A program made the position numbers and the translations under genes. Source: Zeus faber (lineage: Eukaryota > Chordata > Actinopteri > Zeiformes > Zeidae). From it: a DNA stretch of 64,000 nucleotides. The notes under the pieces are model-generated. The model made no database searches. It was not told the DNA's origin and saw nothing but the letters and a program-made list of their open reading frames with translations. Positions 23,728 to 49,581 of this stretch are shown here, in pieces. The stretch is taken from positions 13,288,565 through 13,352,564 of the forward strand of contig OY482848.1 of the NCBI GenBank assembly GCA_960531495.1. The letters are read 5' to 3'. Position 1 is the first letter of the stretch. Every line of letters starts with the position of its first letter.

Positions 23728-25690
23728 GATGGACTGAGAGCTGTTTCACACGTTGCTCTCCCTGTGTTTCCCTTCATCTCAACCTTTTACCCTCACTGAC
23801 TGTTTACTCTTTTCCCAGCTCAGTTTTTACCCACAGATCAATGTCAGAAAGTCTACAAAGAGTTGGTGCGCTCTGTTATTCCAAGTGCATACTATTATTA
23901 TGTCCAAAACGATTTTTGACAACATATTACCAACGTTTTTTCCAGACTTCCTGGATGTCATATTTTGTTAATTTGAGTAATTGCATGCAGTTCTTTCAAA
24001 TTGTATTGACCACGGCAAAAACAATATAACACTGTGCTACGCTGAAACACTCCTTTCCAGGAACCCACCTGATATAAGCATATTTTCACCTTTCTTAATG
24101 TATTTTCTATAGTAAATAATGACAAAAGAAAGCCAAAGGTTTGCTCAAACACAGTTGTTGCCGTTTCTGTTTTGGTCCCGGTCAAAGGTGAATATCTGGG
24201 TCGGGTTGCGAGTGCGATTCTCTTGATGAAAGATTGTGGAGGGTTACCGGGCTCAAAGTGGTATTCAATTACCCTTATACTTAGTCTTTGTAATAATCAT
24301 ATAATGACAAGTCACTTGGGTCTTTTATTTCAAGTCATGCTGGAATAAGAGTAAACTGAATTAATAACTTAATAATAACTTAAGTAATAATAGCTCAACC
24401 AGTTATACCGCTCTACCTGGGCTGATCCAGATGAACGCCAAGAAGACATTCGCAGATATTCGCAGCTTTACGTGAAAAACCCATTTTCTAAAATCTGACT
24501 GCAAGGAGTCTTTACATTCACATTTTGACCTCGGACTAATTCGAACCAGCGAGACAATTTTTGAAGTGAGAACAGATATTCTGACAAATCCCTTCATTTG
24601 TAGTGCAGTATAAGATCAGAATAAATTTTCCGGGTAAAGAAGGATATCAAGCCAGTAAACTATCTCTAACTTTCAAACACGGTTCTTAAAACCATCCGGT
24701 GTATCTGCATATGAGGATTTAAGGTTTACATGGGATAAGGCACAAATTTATTATGCTATAAGGTAAGCACACTAACGCTTTGGTGGTATGGGGATTGGGG
24801 TTTTGCTCCATAACAGTTCTCGCAGGAGTATGTTTCAGGCAAAGAAAAGAAGAATTTCTCAAGCGTGGCCACAGCATTGTGAAAGAAGCAAAGGGCCAGT
24901 ACTGGGGCTTGGCAGGCCTCTGCGGTTGATTTCATAGGTGAAATACACAAGACATCTAAATACGTAATTCTGGGTTCATGGCCTGTGCTCTGTGCCTGTT
25001 CACTGTAAACATTTTCTAAGAAAAAAAGCAATGAACGCCATAACTAAACACTCTTAGTGTAGCCACAGTCACCTAAAGTATGTCATGTACAGTTGTATAG
25101 CTTTTTACCACATCCTGGACAATGGTGTCATAACTGGTGTCTGCATTTTATTTCACAGACACCGGTGGCTGCAGTTGTCTTTCCATCGTTTAACTCTGTA
25201 ACAATCAACCCCAGCAGCAAGTTTGTTTTTGGCTGATATGTTTGTCTGCTTATTGGAAACCCTTACCCTGGACAAAACAACACTGTTTACTGAAGGCAAG
25301 GTTTCGAAATGTGCATTTGCCGAAAGGAAAACATCTCAGGAAGCAGCATCTTAGTAACTGACATACAATGTGTTTATTCATTTTTGGTTATTTTTTGCCA
25401 TTTAGAAGGTCTTGTTGTAGCTATACATTTATTCTCTGTAGCAACATTTTTTTTTAAAAAAGTTCAAGAGAAAAGAAAAATACAATCATTGCTAAACATC
25501 TAAAAATGACTACATGCATGAAAGACAAGTTACATTTCTTTTTTTTTTTTCTTTTAAACCTTTTCCTTGTTCTTTAAAATATCATAATGAATCCACTTCT
25601 GGCTCCAGGCCATGAACAAGCAGATGCCCCATTGCGAAACAGTATTAGAAAACGCCTCTCTACATCAATGACTAGATTTACTTTATTTTA
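23728..25690. other. Intergenic between the Ig gene and pbx4
   Basis: Both flanking genes are on the minus strand. No exon was supported here. Several short frames exist (for example 24756-25031 minus), but none matches a family I know. The right edge may contain pbx4 3' UTR: AATAAA on the minus strand is at 25682-25687. Confidence 0.4.
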
Positions 25691-25919
25691 AAAAAAACGA
25701 GAAGGAAAGAACGTGTTGGAATAAATGTTATGGCAGACTCATGGTGTCAAAAAAAAAAAAAAAACAAGAGAGAGAGAGAGAGAGAGAGAGAAAAAAAAAA
25801 AGGAGGGTTGGTCTTTTGTGGAGTTTGTTTTGCGGCTTGGCTTGAGGTTTGACTGCAGGCGAGAGGGGAACCTCAGCGTCGGTGTTAGTTGGAGGAGCAG
25901 GAGCCGGGGAGGTGCGCTC
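25691..25919 (-). other. pbx4: Probable pbx4 3' UTR (proximal)
   Basis: Directly downstream of the pbx4 stop. It contains (CT)n and poly(T) on the minus strand and ends at a candidate AATAAA. Confidence 0.4.
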
Positions 25920-39128
<13,209 letters not shown>

Positions 39129-39529
39129 AGCTTTTCACAAAATGTCCCTTTTTGACAGGACCGGGGGGGGGGGTGGATAGGTGGGAGCGTCACCCGTCCC
39201 GGTGCGGATGAGTGGAAGGTCCCTTGTTTCGGGGAAGGAAGAGGCAGCGGCTCCGATCTCAGCTTTAAAAGTTGCCAGGAAAAAAAAAAATTTACAGGAA
39301 AAAAAAACAACCCCAAAAAAACACACAGGTCATAAAATTGTGACCAAGCCTATTGGTCCCGTTAGATGGTGGTTCCGGGGCTTGTAACAAAGGCGACCAA
39401 GAAAGAAAAAAAAAGAAAAGAGTTTTATCTATTTGTTGGGTTAAGTTGAAGTCAACCTTTTTTTTTGTTGTTGTTGTTTTTTGTTTGTTTGTTTTTTTTG
39501 TTGTTGTTGTTTTTTTTTTTTTACAAGCG

Positions 39530-40230
39530 ACGCTCCTTCTGTGGCGCGCGACGCCCCGGTCGGGCGGATCCGGTTCGGGGCTCGAGCGCAGGGCGCGCGG
39601 CTGCACGGCTCCCGCACCGCGCGCTGCCGAACACGGGAGCGCGAGGCTCCGGGGAGCGCGAGGCTCCGTGCGGGGGGAGAAGCTCGGAGAGGAAGAGAAA
39701 GGCGGAGCGGCCGAAACGGTCAGCCATGCAACCGGGCAGGGAGGGAGAGAGAGAGGGAGAGGGAGAGGGAGAGGGAGGGCGGGGGGAGGGAGGCAGGGTG
39801 CGCGCTGCGCTACGAGCGAGGAAAACGGCGACACTCCGGCTCCGCGCGATCGTTAATCATTCCCGCTGCCGCTGGAGGACCGTCCGGCCTGGTTCCACAC
39901 CGAAGCTCCCGCAACCGGCGCGGCGCTGGCGGGGAGGGAGCCGGGAGGAAACACGGGGTGCACCGTGGAAACGCTGCCGGAGCGTGCGGCTTATTGTGGC
40001 TTCTAATCCGACGGAGCGGCGGTCCCGCACGGGGCCCCCTTCTCGGTTCCAGCCCTCGCCTTTCTCCCCCGAAGGTCTCGCCACCGATCTCTCCCTTCCG
40101 TCCCGGTACCTGCACAGTCATTAAAAGTGTGCGAGCGATGCAAGCGCGCAAAAGTCACGCGAAACGGATCGATAACGCCTCCGGCCCCGACCGCGCGGAC
40201 TTTACTTCTCCGTGATTCCAAAAAAAAAAA
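39530..40230 (-). promoter_or_regulatory. pbx4: CpG-island promoter and 5' UTR of pbx4
   Basis: GC- and CpG-dense sequence directly upstream of the pbx4 start, ending at a poly(A) tract near 40220. The long plus-strand frames here (up to about 240 codons) are products of high GC content and low stop density; no protein family is recognisable. The exact start site is not visible. Confidence 0.65.
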
Positions 40231-41917
40231 AAAAAAAAAAATGATTTCACGTCAAACTATTGCTTGTTTATCGCCGTTTTCTTTCCTCGGCGAGGCGGCT
40301 CTCACTCCTCCCTCCCTCCCAGTGCTCGGTCTTCTCGTCCCTCGCCGCTACGTCACCGGGCCCCGGGGGAACGGTGCAGTTTCTTTTCAAACCGCAGAGA
40401 GGCGAGTTCATCGAGTCACCATGGCAACCGCGGTTGTTGTTGATGTTGGCTGTTGACATCTCTGGAAAGACGGGTTTTTTTTTTCTCTCTCTCTCTCTCT
40501 TCCTTTCAGTATATACGGTCTGGGGAGATGGCTGGTCCTTCGGCTGGTCCTTCGGTGTGTGGAACAAAGATCCCGTTGTACCAAAGGATGTTAGACAAAG
40601 AAAAGGCGAACAATCATCACTCACTGAAGTGTTTATAAAACGACAAGCTGGAGAAGAAGCAAGGAGGCCTCCTCCTTCGCGGTCTGTTTTCATTGTGTTG
40701 CGATCCACTAGCAATTGAAGCTGATCAAAACCGCTGGAATCTCCTTCGGCCGGGCAGGAAGCTCTCCTCACAAGACAAGATATTTAATCACAGCAAATAT
40801 TTGAGGGGAAAAAAATCATTATTATTGTGGATATTGTGACCAAGCGGAGGGATTTATTACAAGAGCTAGAACAGTGAAAGGGGATAGTGTTACAATAATT
40901 TACTCAAATGCGGCATTGAAGACAGCCTCTAACGAACCAATATCCCATTTGATATCTAGTTTCATATCATAATATCGATGTAATAACACATTGCCCAGCC
41001 CTAGTCTATGGGTCACTAACGGCTTGAAAAATTGTCAAGTTAAAGATATATTCGGTTTATTCCGGTCTCCGTGAGCTACGGTAAAATGACACCCGATCGC
41101 TAAACTATATTTCACCCTTTATTTTATTCATCGATAAAGTTCTGTATTTTTTGCTGTTGACATTTTTGTCTCAGGTAGGCCTCATCATGTTTCACCAGAG
41201 CGAGATAATAGCACCAGTGTCCGCCGGCCTGCAGCCCCAGGTTCAGACCTCATAGGTCTGAGTCTCTTTGTTCTGTAGATTGAGTCATCCCTTCATCGTT
41301 GCTCTAATGAGAAAACCTCTGTTGATGAAGACAGAGCAGTGTCTGAGTCCTCACGCTTTTAGCTAACGACTCAATTACCTCTGTGTATTGTGTGTGTCTC
41401 TGTGTGTGTGTGTGCGTGCGTGGGTGTGTGGGAGAGGGACAGTGTGCATGGGCATGCTTTAAGTTGTGCCATTGTGTGATACCATTTTACTGGAAAACAA
41501 TCCTTTAAAATACAAAATACATCCTTTAAAGCGTGCATTTAAAGGGTGTTTTAGTCTGTTTCTCTGTAGTCTAACTACAGTGGTAGTTTCTCTGTCGTCT
41601 AACTTCGCCGTAGTCTAACTACAGAGAAACAGGATACACAAACAAAACCTAGATTTCTGTTGTTTAACAAAATGTAATGGGATTTATTTCCAAAGCTTGG
41701 ACCCATAAATTTTGAGTTTGCGACAGCTGTACTGAGTCCCCTCATTTGATTGGCAGCTGGTTGCCATGGCAGTGGGAGGAGTGCGGGACATTGTCCCGCC
41801 CCCTTTCAGGATGATTGACGGTTGCTCTGAGGGAGGGGGTAGGGCTGCAGCCTGGTGTAGGGTTTCATTTACACCTCCACTTACCACCACCTTCTCCTTT
41901 TACCCACACATCTGAAC

Positions 41918-41949
<32 letters not shown>

Positions 41950-42474
41950 CGTGTGTGTCGGCCACGCTGCCACTCCAACAGAAACGGGAGGGAGGATAAT
42001 GAAACAGATAAATGGATCCCACCGTAGCAGGAAACCAAAGGAAAAGCCAGAAGTGCTCTCTCGCACACTCTATCATTCTTATTAACCTGTAGTCAGACAA
42101 GCAAGCACATGCACCACCAACATGCAATGACACGCGTCTTTCCAGTGCAAAACACACACACAGACACACACCCACACACAGTATTAATATGATTACGCAC
42201 ACACACAAACAGATGGACACACTGGTAATATGCCCCGTCTCCCCTCGGTTGAATCTCAGCAGATTACTGCTGGTTCATTCTCATTAATTGGTCAATCACC
42301 CAATTAAGCTAAATGCTCTGAATAAATGCTGAATGTCATTTCCAGATGGCACAGTCCACCCGTTCCAGCCCCCCACAGCCACCCCGAGTGGACTGCTCTG
42401 CATGTTGCCATGCCAACGGGGACCTGAGCACCTCTGGATGCTTCATCTAAGTGTGTATCTCATTTCTATGTTTG

Positions 42475-42475
42475 C

Positions 42476-42530
<55 letters not shown>
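42475..42530. repeat. (CT)n microsatellite
   Basis: About 25 CT units upstream of pbx4. Confidence 0.95.
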
Positions 42531-42701
42531 ATCCTGTGTCTCTCTCTTTTGTATACATACATTTGTTATCCAAAAGCGTTGTAATGCAATAAGTAATCTG
42601 TTTCTGAATTTATGGCAACCTTTCTGTCTCAGTTCAAGCCTGCTTATGTGGAAACAATTGATTTAATTGTCTGGTTTAAATTTGTATTTATGTCATATAT
42701 A

Positions 42702-42785
42702 AAGATTCAAGATTCAAGATTCAAGATTTTTATTTGTCACATACATATACATACTTCCATACATATATGCAGTGAAATGTAATAT
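42702..42785 (+). repeat. Dispersed repeat, related copy D
   Basis: Repeated GATTCAA units followed by TTTATTTGTCACATACATATAC and CATATATGCAGTGAAATGT, matching the first half of copy A. AT-rich simple repeats follow. Confidence 0.6.
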
Positions 42786-42834
42786 AATAATATAAATACA
42801 TATATACATATACATATAATAATATGTAATATAA

Positions 42835-43026
<192 letters not shown>

Positions 43027-44393
43027 TGTGTTTGTTTGTGTGTGTACTATATATATAAAATGTATATGTGTGTTGTATTAATATGTATGTTTGTAGTTAC
43101 TTTGAGTATTTGTACTAACATTTATTTTCTTGCCCTCTCGCCTCATGCTGTTTTTACCCTTTTACTCCCTATTTATTCTCCCTTCATCTCCTACTTATCT
43201 CATTCCCCTGCCTCTCTGTTATCTCTCCGAATGCCTCTTCTTGTTGTCTCCTTCAGATCTCTCCCCATCCCACTTGCCTCCTTTCTTTTTGACTCTCCCT
43301 TGCCCTTTTCTCTATCACCCTTCCCCCTTTTCCATTATCCTTCCCTCGCTCGCCCCCTCCCTCAATCGCAGGCACTCTGCCTCATTTTCATGTAAATGAG
43401 AATCGATCTTTCTCTCAGCACTCTGCCCTTCTGTCTATTCCTCCCCTTCAACACACCTTACGCACCTACGTGTGCACACCATTTCTCTGCAAAAAATACA
43501 AATGAAAAATAAAACAAAACAACAAAAAGAAAAACAAATAAAATAACAAAAAACTGTCTTTGTCCTCCTGGGGAGTTGTTTTCAGATGAACAGCTGTGTT
43601 TGCAGCGCATTTGTCCAACACAAAATACAAGTCCCAGTTTGCGTGGTGGCCTTTATGAATAAGGTATGAATCATGAACAAGTAGGCTTATAAGGTACTGG
43701 ACAAGCTGTGCAAATTGATAGACACACTGTGGGCTGTCCTCCAGCCAGGACTACACTGCCACCTTGCGTGAACGCGCTGCATCAATGAGGCGGTAATTCA
43801 GCCGAGGCAAAAGGGTTGCGTTTCGCCAGGTGCGCGGCTGGAATTGACAAGGTGGGACAGATAACACTTTATTATGGAATATTTATTAGGACTATTATGA
43901 GGTGTTACACACGTTAAGTGAATGATGGTATTCATTATAGAGGTTGAAATAAATAAATAACTCTGACTAGCACTGAGGTGGTTGGAGGAAGTGAGATAAG
44001 GTAACACGTTATTCACCCCTGGGGGGGGGGGGGGGGTTACGAAGTGACACTTCACTGTACGATGAGTGAAATATTAGGGGTTTTATTTCAAGGTAAACAG
44101 ACAGATTTTTTTGTTTTGTTATTATTAGTTCCAACTCCTGTGCCAAACAAAAAAAATGTAAACATGAATCTAAGCAGAGGCAGACAGCTTGGTGCGAATG
44201 GATACTGCCGGTGAATATAAACAGTGTTGTATCCATGGTGATGGTGTTGGGATGGGACGGGACGGAGAAACTGAGGGCTGACATTTACATCATTAATACA
44301 AATAGATGGAAGAAGTCTTTGCAGTTTTTGAAGAAAATAGCAAAGACGGGACGAATACAAGACTGAGTGGTGTGCACGAAAATAAACAGTACT

Positions 44394-47300
44394 CTAAAAT
44401 ACACGAGATAAACAACATGATGATAAATAACATTAAATAACATGAGATAAACAACATGATGATAAATAACATTAAATAACACGAGGTTAAAATACACGAG
44501 ATAAACAACATGATGATAAATAACATTAAATAACACGAGGTTAAATTACATGAGATAAACAACATGATGATAAATAACATTAAATAACACGAGGTTAAAT
44601 TACATGAGATAAACAACATGATGATAAATAACATTAAATAACACGAGGTTAAAATACACGAGATAAACAACATGATAATAAATAACATTAAATAACATGA
44701 GATAAACAACATGATGATAAATAACATTAAATAACACGAGGTTAAAATACATGAGATAAACAACATGATGATAAATAACATTAAATAACATGAGGTTAAA
44801 ATACACGAGATAAAAAACATGATGATATATAACATTAAATAACATGAGGTTAAAATACACGAGATAAAAAACACAATGATATATAACATTAAATAACATG
44901 AGGTTAAAATACACGAGATAAACAACACGATGATAAATAACATTAATTAACATGAGGTTAAAATACACGAGATAAACAACACAATGATAAATAACATTAA
45001 ATAACATGAGGTTAAAATACACGAGATAAACAACACAATGATAAGTAACATTAAATAACATGAGGTTACAAAACACGAGATAAAAAACATGATGATAAAT
45101 AACATTAAATAACATGAGGTTACAAAACACGAGATAGACAACATGATGATAAATAACATTAAATAACATGAGGTTACAAAACACGAGATAGACAACATGA
45201 TGATAAATAACATTAAATAACATGAGGTTACAAAACACGAGATAGACAACATGATGATAAATAACATTAAATAACATGAGGTTACAAAACACGAGATAAA
45301 CAACATGATGATAAGTAACATTAAATAACATGAGGTTACAAAACACGAGATAGACAACATGATGATAAATACCATTAAATAACATGAGGTTACAAAACAC
45401 GAGATAGACAACATGATGATAAATAACATTAAATAACATGAGGTTACAAAACAGGAGATAAAAACATGATGATAAATAACATTAAATAACATGAGGTTAC
45501 AAAACACGAGATAGACAACATGATGATAAATACCATTAAATAACATGAGGTTACAAAACACGAGATAGACAACATGATGATAAATAACATTAAATAACAT
45601 GAGGTTACAAAACACGAGATAGACAACATGATGATAAATAACATTAAATAACATGAGGTTACAAAACAGGAGATAAAAACATGATGATAAATAACATTAA
45701 ATAACATGAGGTTACAAAACACGAGATAGACAACATGATGATAAATAACATTAAATAACATGAGGTTACAAAACACGAGATAGACAACATGATGATAAGT
45801 AACATTAAATAACATGAGGTTACAAAACACGAGATAGACAACATGATGATAAGTAACATTAAATAACATGAGGTTACAAAACACGAGATAGACAACATGA
45901 TGATAAATAACATTAAATAACATGATGTTACAAAACACGAGATAGACAACATGATGATAAATAACATTAAATAACATGAGGTTACAAAACACGAGATAGA
46001 CAACATGATGATAAATAACATTAAATAACATGAGGTTACAAAACACGAGATAGACAACATGATGATAAATAACATTAAATAACATGAGGTTACAAAACAC
46101 GAGATAGACAACATGATGATAAATAACATTAAATAACATGAGGTTACAAAACACGAGATAGACAACATGATGATAAATAACATTAAATAACATGAGGTTA
46201 CAAAACACGAGATAGACAACATGATGATAAATAACATTAAATAACATGAGGTTACAAAACACGAGATAGACAACATGATGATAAATAACATTAAATAACA
46301 TGAGGTTACAAAACACGAGATAGACAACATGATGATAAATAACATTAAATAACATGAGGTTACAAAACACGAGATAGACAACATGATGATGAATAACATT
46401 AAATAACATGAGGTTACAAAACACGAGATAGACAACATGATGATAAATAACATTAAATAACATGAGGTTACAAAACACGAGATAGACAACATGATGATAA
46501 ATAACATTAAATAACATGAGGTTACAAAACACGAGATAGACAACATGATGATAAGTAACATTAAATAACACGAGGTTACAAAACACGAGATAGACAACAT
46601 GATGATAAGTAACATTAAATAACATGAGGTTACAAAACACGAGATAGACAACATGATGATAAATAACATTAAATAACATGAGGTTACAAAACACGAGATA
46701 GACAACATGATGATAAATAACATTAAATAACATGAGGTTACAAAACACGAGATAGACAACATGATGATAAATAACATTAAATAACATGAGGTTACAAAAC
46801 ACGAGATAGACAACATGATGATAAATAACATTAAATAACATGAGGTTACAAAACACGAGATAGACAACATGATGATAAGTAACATTAAATAACACGAGGT
46901 TACAAAACACGAGATAGACAACATGATGATAAGTAACATTAAATAACATGAGGTTACAAAACACGAGATAGACAACATGATGATAAGTAACATTAAATAA
47001 CACGAGGTTACAAAACACGAGATAGACAACATGATGATAAGTAACATTAAATAACATGAGGTTACAAAACACGAGATAGACAACATGATGATAAATAACA
47101 TTAAATAACATGAGGTTACAAAACACGAGATAGACAACATGATGATAAATAACATTAAATAACATGAGGTTACAAAACACGAGATAGACAACATGATGAT
47201 AAATAACATTAAATAACATGAGGTTACAAAACACGAGATAGACAACATGATGATAAATAACATTAAATAAAATGAGGTTACAAAACACGAGATAGACAAC

Positions 47301-47672
47301 ATGATGATAAGTAACATTAAATAACACGAGGTTACAAAACACGAGATAGACAACATGATGATAAGTAACATTAAATAACATGAGGTTACAAAACACGAGA
47401 TAGACAACATGATGATAAGTAACATTAAATAACATGAGGTTACAAAACACGAGATAGACAACATGATGATAAGTAACATTAAATAACATGAGGTTACAAA
47501 ACACGAGATAGACAACATGATGATAAGTAACATTAAATAACATGAGATAAACAACATGATGATAAATAACATGATGATAAATAACATTAAATAACATGAG
47601 GTTAAAATACATGACATAAACAACACGATGATAAATCACATTAAATAGCATAAGGTTAAAATACATGAGGAT
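44394..47672. repeat. Minisatellite with 54-bp unit, about 60 copies
   Basis: The main unit runs ACAAAACACGAGATAGACAA, CATGATGATAAATAACATTA, AATAACATGAGGTT. The middle (about 45060-47530) is highly uniform. The two edges carry an older variant (GTTAAAATACACGAGATAAACAACA) and some shortened units. Point variants (AAATAAC/AAGTAAC, CATGAGG/CACGAGG) recur in groups. Because 54 is 18 codons, the minus strand stays open in two frames for hundreds of codons. Confidence 0.97.
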
Positions 47673-47819
47673 GGGTGTGATCGATGGACACATTGCAGTA
47701 AAGACAAGATATGGATAATAATAAAAAAACGTTTTGGTGAACCCAGGATTCAGCATTGAAAAAAAAGTAATAGTTTTATTTTCTCAACATTTTTAGCTTT
47801 AAGAAATGCAATATCCGAG

Positions 47820-48080
47820 ATCCGTGCCCCGTGGCGGCAACGCACGGGCAGCCGTTTGCGGGCAGAAGAACAGGAAAGCATGACGGGAGTTGTAGTGCTT
47901 GTGAGACCAGCACGTCGGGAGGCAGAAGAACGGCAAAGCATGACGGGGGTTGTAGTCATTATGGAACCAGCACTTCCTGCTTTGGAGCTGAGGTCCAAGA
48001 AGTTTATCGGTGTATCGAAATCGTTGTTCACTTGTCACCAGCCCGGGCTACGGAAGGGAAAAGGTGAACACAAAGCCACA
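47820..48080 (+). promoter_or_regulatory. mvb12a: mvb12a promoter and noncoding first exon
   Basis: Two tandem 60-bp units (about 47861-47920 and 47921-47980) each contain AGCATGACGGGAGTTGTAGT or a near match (47877-47896, 47937-47956). The reverse complement ACTACAACTCCCGTCATGCT matches the long ZNF143/THAP11-type promoter element. A good donor (CCACA|GTAAGT) follows at 48081. The first coding exon starts exactly at ATG after an AG at 49581, so a 5' noncoding exon ending at 48080 is required and fits. Confidence 0.65.
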
Positions 48081-48426
48081 GTAAGTGTGTTTTAAACTTG
48101 TTTAAAATATTTTAATAATGACGTGGAAAACAACAACAAAACAGCGGCTCCGTACTAGTAGGGTACATATGTTAACTGCCGTTAACGTCGGAGTCGGCTG
48201 AGTATACTCTTTTTCTGGGGTGGGATTGATTGACTGGTTGCTCCGAACGTTAAATTTGGAACTATTGAGTTGTTTACGTTGAAATTCAACTCTTTACCTG
48301 TTAGTGTTTATACATGTTTGAATATTTAAACGCCTATAGTTTGTAGCCCACACTAAAGTTTCCTGGCGAGACACTTGTCAACACAGTGACACGTCATGGT
48401 CGCCTTGCCTTCACCTGTTATTTTAC

Positions 48427-49400
48427 CTTTTTTTTTTTTTTTTTTTTACCAGTGAAGTCCCATTTAGATCCAACATCTGTTTTATAAGGGAGACCTGGCC
48501 AAGGTAGCAGCCGTACAAAATCACAACATGTGAAAATGCAACATATACAACATGACATACAAAAATCCACAATAAGACAGAAGAGCAGCTATTCAAGCAC
48601 AGTGGCCCCTCAAGAAAAACAAACCACATGCCCCCATCACCACATTCTCTATGATGGCCTTAAATTCATCCATGGATATAAATGTCACTCACTTGAGATG
48701 TTTTTGTGGATTATCCCGTGCCCAAGGTGCATAGTAGGAAAATGCCGTTTTCCCCAAATCTGTCCAAAACCCAGGGTGCATTAAAAAGCAGCCACTTTGA
48801 GGAGCTGTAGCTGGTAACTACCAGAGCTGAGACAAAGAAGGGTATAGAGCTGAGCTGGAAGTTTACCCAGCATCGCTTTTTAGATGAAAAATATACCATT
48901 GCTGTTGTCAGTGATGTCCAACCCACCATATCATAAAGAATGCAATGGTGAGTGATGGACTCTGTATTTGTAATGAAACGTAGAGATGCATGGTACACTG
49001 AATCAAGGCTCTCTAAAATAGAGGCGGCTGCAATGTTGCCGTAATCAATCACAGACGGAAAAGAAGCTTCCACAGGGTTTTTTTCTTGGCATTAAAGGTA
49101 AAGCAAGATTTATTTATTTATCATTAATCTTCACATTGAGCCTTCTAACTAGATTAGCAATATGTACATTCAACAAAAGCTCATCGTCTATCCATATATA
49201 CCCAAGTACTTGTACGCGTGCACCCTTTCACTGGGTTTAACATCGGATGGGAAAATGCTAAAATCATCAACTAACTGTAAGCAAGCTTTTGAATTTACGT
49301 AACACCCTGTGAAAATTCCTTTGGTTTTATTTTACAAAAGCCACAACCTACGAATATTTGTATTAATATGAGGAGAGATGTTCATATCCTACAATAGAAT
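48427..49400 (-). mobile_element. LINE 3' end with reverse transcriptase C-terminal remnant and poly(A)
   Basis: On the minus strand the element ends in a poly(A) run (poly-T at 48429-48447) preceded by a common fish LINE 3' tail (CCAGGTCTCCCTTATAAAAC). Upstream, a frame reads VIDYGNIAAASILESLDSVY, HASLRFIT and THHCILYDMVGWTSLT, the conserved region after the RT palm in L2/Rex-like and jockey-like elements of fish. Further upstream VLGYIWIDDELLLN-type residues continue in another frame. It is 5'-truncated and frame-broken, and sits in mvb12a intron 1. Confidence 0.8.
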
Positions 49401-49581
49401 AGAATGTTACTAGACACGGCTAAAAATGAAATTACACACTCATTTATTTTGTAGAATTGTGGTAATGTCTCTTAACCTAGACACTGTTCTTGTGATGAGA
49501 TGTTACCATGAAAACCACACTCTCTCATCCCTGCTTCTTCCACTATGCATGCATATTAATCTCCAGTCTTTTCATTCTCAG

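Noticed and set aside
24756..25031. 91-codon minus ORF with several cysteines
   Set aside because: No splice context or family recognised; could be chance or repeat-derived.
39353..40215. Plus-strand ORFs of 167-244 codons opposite the pbx4 5' UTR
   Set aside because: The CpG-island composition lowers stop frequency; the frames overlap each other and match no family.
40930..41010. Another hAT element ending CATTGCCCAGCCCTAG
   Set aside because: Only one end is visible and no matching second terminus or target duplication was found.
44394..47672. CRISPR-like array
   Set aside because: Units are contiguous with no unique spacers, and the genome is vertebrate.
45444..47756. 770- and 655-codon minus-strand ORFs as real genes
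   Set aside because: They are built from a 54-bp tandem repeat without stops; two frames are open at once, which is the signature of a repeat artefact. Kept only as a low-probability finding.
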